Positions 57,473 through 64,000 of a stretch of 64,000 nt of DNA are shown piece after piece. Origin of the DNA: CAZMXP01 sp964570285 (lineage in GTDB: Bacteria; Planctomycetota; PLA2); assembly GCA_964570285.1 (NCBI GenBank), contig CAZMXP010000020.1:11714-75713 (forward strand), in the 5' to 3' direction. The stretch's first letter is position 1. Each line of letters opens with the position of its first letter. Position numbers and translations under genes: made by a program. The notes beneath the pieces are model-generated. The model was given only the letters and a program-made list of their open reading frames with translations. It was not told the origin of the DNA and searched no databases.

Positions 57473-59350
57473 ATGCGTCACGCACTGCTCTGCCTCCTGC
57501 TGCTCATCCCCCCGTTCGCGCGCGCGGAGGAGGAGGCGGTCGCCTTCGACCGGCTGCTGCCGGGCGACACGCTCGTCTATGTCGGGCTGCACAGCGTGTC
57601 GCGCACGATCGAGCGCTATCGCGACGGGGCGCTGCGGGCGTTCTGGGAGGACCCGGCGATCGCGACCTTCACCGCCGGCCTGCGCAAGGGCTGGGGAGAG
57701 GCGATGGCGGGCATGAAGGAGAAGACGGGCGTCTCGCTCGAGGAGGCGCTCGAGGTCGTCTCGGGCGAACTCGCCCTCTTCGTGCCGGCGGGCGGCCTCG
57801 ACGACGGCGCGACGCGGTACGTGCTGCTGGCCGACGTCGGCGGGAACGGGGAGCGCGTGCGCGAGATCCTCGCCGGCGCGGAGCGCCTCCTCCTCGAGGG
57901 GGACCGCCATCGCCGCTTCGAGGAGGAGTTCCGCGGCGTGACGATCGTCTCCTACCAGAGCACGGAGGAGAAGAAGGAGGCGGAAGAGGAGGGGTGCGGG
58001 GAGGAGGTCGTCGAGCCGCCGGAACCGGTCCCGGCGGAGGGGTGCGGCGAGGACCTTGAGGAGGTCGGGCCGGAAGAGTTCGAGGAGATGGAGTTCGCGG
58101 AGTCGTCGGGCGGGAACGACGCCCCGACCTGCTGGTGCCTCGAGGGCAACCTGCTCGCCGCCGCCTCGGACGTGGAGACGCTGAAGATGCACCTCGCCTA
58201 CCGCGAGGACGACGCGGCGCCGCGCCTCGCCGACCACGAGCCCTACCGGCGCGTGCTCGCGAAGACCGGAACGCGGCGCGACCTCGTCGCCTACCTCGGC
58301 TACCCGTCGATGGTGAAGGCGCTGAACGAGGACTGGACCTTCGACGAGGAGGGTGCGCGCATCTTCGATGCGGTGGGCCTCGCGTCCATCGACGCCATCG
58401 GCGGGCAGCTCGGCATCGAGCGGGACGGGTTCGGCATCGACATCTTCGTCGGCGTGCCCGGGAAGAAGACGGGCGTGCTGAAGCTCTTCGACGCGCCGAA
58501 CGAGGGGCTCCGTCCGCCGCTGCTCGTCGATCCGTCGGTGGACGGCGTCAACACGTGGGCCGTCGACCTGCCCGGCCTCTGGGTGGAGTTCCGGCGCATC
58601 GCGAACACGATCGAGCCGGGGCTGCTCGCGACCGTGGACGGCGGCCTCGAGATGCTCAAGGGGGCATCCGGGGTGGACCTGCAGGCCGACTTCATCGGCG
58701 CGCTCGGCAAGGAGATCACCTGGTACTCGGCCTCGCGCGAGGCCGCGGGGGGCGGAGCGGAGACGGGGGCGGAGGGGGCGGGCGCGGACCCGGAGGCGAT
58801 GCCCTCGTTCGTGCTCGCGGTGGCGATCACCGACCGCCAGAAGCTGGACGGCGCGCTCGGGGGACTGCTCGCCGCGGCGCAGGCGCAGGGGATGGTGCGC
58901 GTCGAGGAGGAGGAGTACCTCGGCATCAAGATCCACAGCGCGGCGACGCCGTTCGGGATCAAGCCCTGCTACGCGCTCCTGCCCGACCACCTGCTGATCT
59001 CGCTCGCCGCCGACGACCTGAAGGCCGTGGTGCGCCGCGTCGGCAAGGAGGTCAAGAGCCTGCGCGACACCGAGGAGTTCGAGCGGTGCGCCGCGCGGCT
59101 GCCGGAGGGGAGGATCGTCGTCGGCTTCACGCGCGAGGCGCGGGCGATGCGCCAGTCGTTCCTCGGCGGGTTCATGCTCGGCTTCGCGGGCGCGATGCGG
59201 GGCGGCCCGATGCCGTTCGACATGGACGCCTTCCCGCCGCTCGAGGTGCTCGAGCGCTACCTCGACATCGGCTCCGCGAGCATGACGAACGACGAGGCGG
59301 GCATCCACCTGCGCTACTTCACGGCCATGCACCCGCCCCGCCCGAAGTAG
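57473..59350 (+). CDS. DUF3352-like secreted protein
   Basis: A 625-residue exported protein with a signal peptide (LLCLLLLIPPFARA), LLPGDTLVYVGL, which is typical of DUF3352-type proteins, and an acidic Cys-containing insert (residues 165-215, with GCGEE/GCGED). The middle contains LPGLWVEF. Function unknown; secretion to periplasm or surface is likely. Confidence 0.65.
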   Translation: MRHALLCLLLLIPPFARAEEEAVAFDRLLPGDTLVYVGLHSVSRTIERYRDGALRAFWEDPAIATFTAGLRKGWGEAMAGMKEKTGVSLEEALEVVSGELALFVPAGGLDDGATRYVLLADVGGNGERVREILAGAERLLLEGDRHRRFEEEFRGVTIVSYQSTEEKKEAEEEGCGEEVVEPPEPVPAEGCGEDLEEVGPEEFEEMEFAESSGGNDAPTCWCLEGNLLAAASDVETLKMHLAYREDDAAPRLADHEPYRRVLAKTGTRRDLVAYLGYPSMVKALNEDWTFDEEGARIFDAVGLASIDAIGGQLGIERDGFGIDIFVGVPGKKTGVLKLFDAPNEGLRPPLLVDPSVDGVNTWAVDLPGLWVEFRRIANTIEPGLLATVDGGLEMLKGASGVDLQADFIGALGKEITWYSASREAAGGGAETGAEGAGADPEAMPSFVLAVAITDRQKLDGALGGLLAAAQAQGMVRVEEEEYLGIKIHSAATPFGIKPCYALLPDHLLISLAADDLKAVVRRVGKEVKSLRDTEEFERCAARLPEGRIVVGFTREARAMRQSFLGGFMLGFAGAMRGGPMPFDMDAFPPLEVLERYLDIGSASMTNDEAGIHLRYFTAMHPPRPK

Positions 59351-59359
59351 GCGGCCGGG

Positions 59360-60244
59360 TCAGCCCGCGTCGGCCGCGAGGCGGGCGACGCGCGCGAGAC
59401 GCCCGGGGTCGCTGTCCGCGATCCACTGCTCCTTCGCGAGCAGCGGGTGCGCCTTCGCGAAGTGGGCGCGCGCCTCGTCGCGGCGCCCCTTCGCGAGCAG
59501 GCACTCGCCCAGCTCCTCGTGGACGAAGCCGTCGGGCTCGCCGACCTCCGCGAGCAGCGCCTGCTGCACCGGCAGCGCCTCGTCGATGCGCCCGAGCGCC
59601 CGGAGCAGCCGCGCGACCGACCAGCGCGCGATCTGCGTCGTGCGCGGCGTCCCGTGGGCCGACTGCCATTCGAGCCCCTTGCGGTGCACCTCGAGGGAGC
59701 GCTCGTACTCCTTCGCGTCGAAGTGCGTCCATCCGATGTTGTTGTAGAGCGTGCCGAGCCAGCGCTTCGCGCGCGCGTCGGGACTCCTCTCGGCGAACTC
59801 CATCGCGCGCAGGTTCCACGCGAGCTGCTCCTCCGGCGGCTCGACGATCGCCATCATGTGGGCTGCGTCGACCGCGAGCGCGTGCTCGCCGCACTTCTGG
59901 CCGAGCTCCCACGCCTCGAGGAAGAGCGGTCGCGCCTCGGCGGGCCGCTTCGACGAGTTCAGCGTGCGCCCGCGCTCGAGCAGGTAGCGCACGCGCAGCC
60001 GCGGCGACGCGACCGAGGGAAGCGCCTCCTCGACGCCGTCGAGCAGCGAGTGCGCCTCGTCGAAACGGCGCTGCAAGCCGAGCGTCCGCGCGATCTGCGT
60101 GCGCAGTTCGCCGAGATAGGCCGCGGTCCCCGCCCGTTCCGCCCGCGGGAGGATCTCGCGGAAGCGCCGCTCCGTCTCGGCGGGGTCGCGGAAGTTCCAG
60201 AGCCTGTCGAAGTCGGGAAACTCTTCCGCCTGCTGAAGGAACAT
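59360..60244 (-). CDS. TPR-repeat protein
   Basis: A 294-residue protein of helical pairs with TPR-like patterns (YNNIGWTHFDAKEYERSLEV, LGECLLAKGRRDEARAHF). A scaffold or protein-interaction role is likely. TACAAT lies 17 nt upstream of the chosen ATG. Confidence 0.7.
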   Translation of the reverse strand: MFLQQAEEFPDFDRLWNFRDPAETERRFREILPRAERAGTAAYLGELRTQIARTLGLQRRFDEAHSLLDGVEEALPSVASPRLRVRYLLERGRTLNSSKRPAEARPLFLEAWELGQKCGEHALAVDAAHMMAIVEPPEEQLAWNLRAMEFAERSPDARAKRWLGTLYNNIGWTHFDAKEYERSLEVHRKGLEWQSAHGTPRTTQIARWSVARLLRALGRIDEALPVQQALLAEVGEPDGFVHEELGECLLAKGRRDEARAHFAKAHPLLAKEQWIADSDPGRLARVARLAADAG

Positions 60245-60600
60245 GGGGGGCGCGGGGGGCGATTGTAACCGATTCCGGCGGGGCGGTCCGCTGGACGGGA
60301 GGGGGCCGCGGCCGAGACCCCGCCGGGGTGCAGCGGCCTGTGTTGTCACGTGAGCATGGACCATTTCGCGCGATCTCTTGCGCGCGAAGGGACAGGGGCC
60401 CTCCGCTCCGCCGGACCTCCACGCGAGCACCCTAGTTCGGGCTCACCGTGACCGGCCCCACGAGCCAGAGCGAAGTCCCGATCCAGGCGGCGGCACCGAG
60501 CGCGAGCCAGAGGATCGCGTCGACCGCACGCCCTGGAAGCGGCGAAGTGAACTCGTCCGCGGCACGGTGAGGCGTCCCCCGCGCTTGCCCCGCCGCCCGT
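60245..60600. other. Intergenic stretch without convincing gene
   Basis: About 355 bp. It contains short non-start frames, one with a hydrophobic helix-like segment on the minus strand (ILWLALGAAAWIG) but no usable start codon, so it may be a decayed membrane-protein remnant. Confidence 0.4.
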
Positions 60601-60601
60601 C

Positions 60602-60632
60602 ATACGTATGATAGTGGATATTGAATACGTAT
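60602..60632 (+). promoter_or_regulatory. Two ATACGTAT boxes upstream of the antitoxin
   Basis: Palindromes ATACGTAT at 60602-60609 and 60625-60632, 23 bp apart, about two helical turns. Probable VapB operator. Confidence 0.6.
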
Positions 60633-60644
60633 GAGAGGGTATCG

Positions 60645-60905
60645 ATGAAGAAGCTGACGCTCAGCATGGACGAGAAGGACATCCGCGCGGCACGGCGGCT
60701 TGCCCGCGATAGCGGCACCAGCATCTCGGCCATGTTCAGCCGGCTGGTCCGCATGATGGCTCGCAAACGCCGTGCGGTGCCTGAAGGCGAGGAGTTGCCT
60801 CCGCTGACGCGCAAGCTCACGGGCATCGTCGCGCTGCCCAAGGGCAAGACTGACCGCGAGATCCTCGAGGATGCCGTTCTCGCGAAGCATGGGTTCGGGA
60901 AGTGA
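60645..60905 (+). CDS. VapB-like antitoxin (DUF6364-like)
   Basis: An 86-residue protein with an RHH start (KKLTLSMDEKDIRAARRLA) and a toxin-binding C-terminus. It overlaps the toxin gene by GTGA. GAGAGG precedes the ATG. Confidence 0.75.
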   Translation: MKKLTLSMDEKDIRAARRLARDSGTSISAMFSRLVRMMARKRRAVPEGEELPPLTRKLTGIVALPKGKTDREILEDAVLAKHGFGK

Positions 60906-61318
60906 GGATCTTCCTCGACACGAACGTCGTGCTCGACGTCTTCGCGCACCGGCAACCCTTCTATGCCCACTCCGCTCGGGTGTGGGCGCTGTCGGAGCTA
61001 GGCAAGGTACACGGACTCGTATCCGCGCTGAGCATGACCACCCTGTACTACGTGGTCCGAAAGCTCTCGTCCCGACCGGCGGCGATGGAGATGCTCAAGG
61101 CCGTGCGTGGCTGCGTCGGAGTGACGGCTTGCGACGCCTCGGTGCTCAACCTGGCGATCGACGCCGGCTTCGACGACTTCGAGGACGCCGTGCAGTACTT
61201 CAGCGCGCGCGCGGCTGGAGCGGAGGTGCTGATCACGCGGAACGCGCACCACTTCCCGGACGACGACCTGCTGGCGATGACGCCGACCGTCTTCTTGGCC
61301 GCGCACTCGTTCGAGTGA
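60902..61318 (+). CDS. VapC-like PIN-domain toxin
   Basis: A 138-residue PIN-domain ribonuclease: FLDTNVVLD at the start, FDDFEDAVQ in the middle, ITRNAHHF near the end; the acidic catalytic site appears intact. Neutralised by the antitoxin encoded upstream. Confidence 0.85.
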   Translation: MRIFLDTNVVLDVFAHRQPFYAHSARVWALSELGKVHGLVSALSMTTLYYVVRKLSSRPAAMEMLKAVRGCVGVTACDASVLNLAIDAGFDDFEDAVQYFSARAAGAEVLITRNAHHFPDDDLLAMTPTVFLAAHSFE

Positions 61319-61378
61319 GCGTGCGCGGGGGCGAGCCCCGGCGCCCGCGGCACGACGCGGAGGGAGTCCGGCGCCCGC

Positions 61379-61663
61379 TCAACGGCCACGCTTTCGCGCC
61401 TGCCGCTTCTTCGAGGGGAGCGACGACACGAAATCGGCCGCCCGCGCGATCCACGCCGCGAGGTCCCTCTGCGCGGCGAAGCCCGCGGGAGCCACATAGA
61501 CAAAGCCGGTCAGCGGCCTGCCGGTGAAGTCCATCCTGCGCGCGTGCGGCAGCGACAAGGCCTCCTCGTACGCCTCGGGCCCGACGCGCACCGTCAGTTC
61601 CTCCCCGACGATGCCCACGCACATGTGGCCGCGCTGCAGGAACGCAACCCCTCCGATTCCCAT
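61379..61663 (-). pseudogene. N-terminally truncated TfoX-like protein
   Basis: 94 residues match the TfoX/Sxy N-domain from the middle on (GVAFLQRGHMCVG, LTVRVGPEAYEEAL, then GRPLTGFVYVAPAG), but the first helix and its FG-containing start are missing. The upstream flank is a repeat-rich element, which may have replaced the 5' end. It may not be functional. Confidence 0.55.
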
Positions 61664-61675
61664 GGCAGGCCTGAG

Positions 61676-61797
61676 AACACAGCACAGAGTCACAGAGCCA
61701 CAGAGGCGCCGCGACCATCAGCAGGGGCCCCACAACCTGGGACGTATCTCCTCCCCCCACCCCCCCCTCCTCATCCTCTGTGCCCCTGTGCCACGAG
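61676..61797. repeat. REP-like hairpin element 1
   Basis: Arms built from short units (GTCACAGAGCCACAGAGG on the left, CTCTGTGCCCCTGTGCC on the right) in inverted orientation, around a C-rich centre. Confidence 0.5.
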
Positions 61798-61940
61798 GGG
61801 GTCCAAATCTCGAAGGGTCTTCGGGTTTCTTGGGCGAACGCGCTCGGAGGCGCGCGAGGATGTCGCCGCGCGCGCCTTTCGGCGTGCGATGGCACGGGAA
61901 CTGCGCGGTGCGGTCAACCACAGCCTTCGTCTTGAGCCTG

Positions 61941-62051
61941 GAAGAAGGAACCCAGGAACCTAGGAACCGAGGAAGAGGCGGATTCGACCATCCGAGTCCC
62001 GGAGTGCTCCCCTCTGCTCTCATGGGTTCCTCCCTTCCTGGGTTCCTTATC
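61941..62051. repeat. REP-like hairpin element 2
   Basis: Left arm GAACCCAGGAACCTAGGAA (9-nt units), right arm TTCCTGGGTTCCTTATC, inverted, separated by about 50 nt. Confidence 0.55.
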
Positions 62052-62184
62052 AAATCCGCTACCCTCGATCCGGATCGGCCAAAGGCCGTCGCGAGGGCGC
62101 GCAGCGCCCGAGGCTTGTACTGCTAACCCTCCAAGTCAGCGCAGCCCGCGCGAATCCCGACGAGTCACTGAATTCGAGCGGGGA

Positions 62185-62302
62185 GAACGAGAACCACGAA
62201 GGCGCGAAGACACGAAGGAGCCCCCGCGACGCGGTACGCGCTCTGCGCGCAGTCTCGTCGCTTCCCAGTCTCCGTGCCTTCCTGCCTTCGTGGTCATTGT
62301 TC
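62185..62302. repeat. REP-like hairpin element 3
   Basis: Left arm ACCACGAAGGCGCGAAGAC, right arm GCCTTCCTGCCTTCGTGGT, inverted; 9-nt units of the ACGAAGGC type common in several bacterial phyla. Confidence 0.6.
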
Positions 62303-62373
62303 TGGATGACCCGTGCAGCGGCCTGCGCTCGTTTGGTTGCCGCGTCACGCCGCGCTGTGTCTCTGTGCTCCTC

Positions 62374-64000
62374 CTATCCCAGGTCTCCGCCCTTGCGGAA
62401 GGTGAAGGCGCCCTCGTGGACGTCCACCTCGATGCGGTCGCCCTCGCCGAACTCGCCGCCGAGGATGCGGCGGGCGAGGGGGTTCTCGACCTCGCGCTGG
62501 AGCAGCCGCTTCAGCGGCCGCGCGCCGAAGGCGGGGTCGTAGCCGCGGTCGGCCAGCGCGCGCTTCGCATTGTCGGTGAAGGTGAGCGCGATGCCGCGCG
62601 TCTGCAGGCGCTCGGCGAGGCGGTCGCACTGGATGCCGGCGATCTGGACGAGGTGGCCGCGGTCGAGGGCGTGGAAGATGATCGTCTCGTCGATGCGGTT
62701 CAGGAACTCGGGGCGGAAGGCCGCCTTGAGCGCCTGCTCCACGTGGCGGCGGCGCGTCGCCTCGTCCTCGTGCATGTGCTGCGAGCCGAGGTTGCTCGTC
62801 ATGATCAGGATCACGTTGCGGAAGTCCACGGTACGCCCCTGCCCGTCGGTGAGCCGCCCCTCGTCGAGGAGCTGGAGCAGCACGTGGAAGACCTCGGGGT
62901 GCGCCTTCTCGATCTCGTCGAGCAGCACGACGCTGTGCGGCCGCCGGCGGACGCGCTCGGTCAGCTGGCCGCCCTCGTCGTAGCCGACGTAGCCCGGCGG
63001 CGCGCCGATCAGGCGCGCGACGCTGTGCTTCTCGGTGTACTCGCTCATGTCGATGCGCGCGATGGCGTCCTCGTCGTCGAAGAGGAACTCCGCGAGCGCC
63101 TTGCTCAGCTCCGTCTTGCCGACGCCGGTCGGCCCGAGGAAGAGGAAGCTGCCCTCCGGCCGGCGCGGGTCGGCGAGGCCCGCGCGCGCGCGGCGCACCG
63201 CATCGCTGACCGCCTGCACCGCCTCCTGCTGCCCGACGACACGGCGGCCGAGCTCCTCCTCCATCGCCCCGAGCCTCTCGATCTCGCCCTGCATCAGCTT
63301 CGCGACCGGGATCTTCGTCCAGCTCCCGACCACCTCGGCGATCTCCTCCGGCGTCACCTCCTCGCGCAGCAGCCGGTCGTCGCCGTCGCCCGCCGACGCG
63401 CCGTCGAGCGCGCGCAGGTCCCGCTCCAGCGCCGGGATCTCGCCGTAGCGCACCTGCGCCGCCTTCTCGTAGTTGCCCTCGCGCTCGTGGCGCTTCTCCT
63501 CCTCGCGCGCGCGCTCGAGCCGCTCCTTGATCGACCGCGCCCGGGAGAGGTCCTCCTTCTCGCGCGTCCAGCGCGCGGTCAGGCGGCCCGACTCCTCCTG
63601 CAGGTCGGCGAGCTCCCGCTCGAGGGCCGCGAGCCGCTCCTGCGAGCCGCGGTCGGACTCCTTCTGCAGCGCGAGCCGCTCGATCTCGAGCTGCCGGATC
63701 CGCCGCGTCGCGGCGTCGAGCTCCGTCGGCATCGAGTCGATCTCGATCCGGAGGCGGCTCGCCGCCTCGTCCACGAGGTCGATCGCCTTGTCCGGCAGGA
63801 AGCGCTGCGGGATGTAGCGGTCCGACAGCGTCGCCGCGGCGACGAGCGCCGCGTCCTGGATGCGCACGCCGTGGTGCACCTCGTAGCGCTCCTTCAGCCC
63901 GCGCAGGATCGCGATCGTGTCCTCGACGTCGGGCGCGCCGACCATCACCGGCTGGAAGCGGCGCTCGAGCGCCGCGTCCTTCTCGACGTGCTTGCGGTAC
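62374..64000 (-). CDS. clpB: ClpB disaggregase, 5'-partial
   Basis: The C-terminal 541 residues of ClpB, cut by the window edge. Visible are the end of AAA+ domain 1 (RFQPVMVGAPDVEDT), the coiled-coil M domain (LERELADLQEESG and following), AAA+ domain 2 with Walker A GPTGVGKTEL and Walker B VVLLDEIEKAH, and the C-terminal RRILGGEFGEGDRI. ATP-dependent protein disaggregation with DnaK is the known family role. Confidence 0.92.
   Translation of the reverse strand, partial: YRKHVEKDAALERRFQPVMVGAPDVEDTIAILRGLKERYEVHHGVRIQDAALVAAATLSDRYIPQRFLPDKAIDLVDEAASRLRIEIDSMPTELDAATRRIRQLEIERLALQKESDRGSQERLAALERELADLQEESGRLTARWTREKEDLSRARSIKERLERAREEEKRHEREGNYEKAAQVRYGEIPALERDLRALDGASAGDGDDRLLREEVTPEEIAEVVGSWTKIPVAKLMQGEIERLGAMEEELGRRVVGQQEAVQAVSDAVRRARAGLADPRRPEGSFLFLGPTGVGKTELSKALAEFLFDDEDAIARIDMSEYTEKHSVARLIGAPPGYVGYDEGGQLTERVRRRPHSVVLLDEIEKAHPEVFHVLLQLLDEGRLTDGQGRTVDFRNVILIMTSNLGSQHMHEDEATRRRHVEQALKAAFRPEFLNRIDETIIFHALDRGHLVQIAGIQCDRLAERLQTRGIALTFTDNAKRALADRGYDPAFGARPLKRLLQREVENPLARRILGGEFGEGDRIEVDVHEGAFTFRKGGDLG

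Noticed and set aside
60346..60603. 85-codon minus-strand frame in the gap before the toxin-antitoxin pair
   Set aside because: Arg/Gly-rich translation without family signs. The more promising TM-like frame here lacks a start codon.
1..64000. CRISPR array, reverse transcriptase/DGR, intein, rRNA or tRNA genes
   Set aside because: No spaced direct-repeat array, no RT-like motifs, no intein splice motifs and no rRNA-like sequence were seen. tRNA genes cannot be fully excluded by eye.

Overview
This high-GC bacterial window consists mainly of an integrated tailed phage. It runs from the left edge, where it is cut by the window, to about 53.8-54.0 kb, and is followed by about 10 kb of host chromosome. 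The phage call rests on a packaging-capsid-tail gene order (terminase, portal, prohead protease, major capsid protein, head-tail connectors, tail tube, overlapping tail chaperones, tape measure, tip proteins). It is also supported by an early recombination operon, a small regulatory region with two XRE-type repressor-like genes, and a tyrosine integrase at the right end. The 644-residue tape measure and J-like tip point to a siphovirus with a short, non-contractile tail. The host genes (a DxDxDG-repeat secreted protein, a HtrA-like protease, a DUF3352-like secreted protein, a TPR protein, a VapBC pair, a TfoX-like gene, ClpB) and the GC content suggest a Planctomycetota-like or other little-cultured high-GC Gram-negative lineage. 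That assignment is an inference.

Layout. 0-4.2 kb: replication (DinG/XPD-type helicase, primase-helicase fusion). 4.2-9.4 kb: a divergent control region built on a large quasi-palindrome, then a lipoprotein, two small-terminase-like proteins, a ParB-methyltransferase fusion, a PnuC-like membrane protein and several small proteins. 9.4-14.3 kb: an accessory block with an RHH protein, a serine recombinase, a single-chain restriction-modification enzyme and a sigma-70 family factor. 14.3-37.4 kb: packaging, head and tail genes on the plus strand. 37.5-39.8 kb: receptor/fibre-like protein and a lysis-like cluster with overlapping lipoprotein frames. 40.0-51.6 kb: a minus-strand early operon (HerA-like ATPase, Exo-X/DUF3820-like protein, ParB, RuvC-like resolvase, candidate ssDNA-binding protein, Sak4-like ATPase, Cas4/RecB-like nuclease), with many genes joined by ATGA or GTGA overlaps. 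51.6-53.8 kb: palindrome-rich immunity region, excisionase-like gene and integrase. 53.8-64 kb: host genes, ending in clpB cut by the right edge.

How it fits together. Helicase, primase-helicase, RuvC, Sak4, the candidate ssDNA-binding protein and the Cas4-like nuclease make up a replication-recombination set. Terminases, portal and protease drive packaging and capsid maturation. The sigma factor could redirect transcription to phage genes. The restriction-modification enzyme and the separate methyltransferase look like genome-protection or anti-competitor cargo. A recurrent signal is a TANNNT hexamer 6-9 nt before start codons lacking a Shine-Dalgarno sequence, in both phage and host genes, which suggests widespread leaderless mRNAs. 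No CRISPR array, rRNA, tRNA or insertion sequence was recognised.
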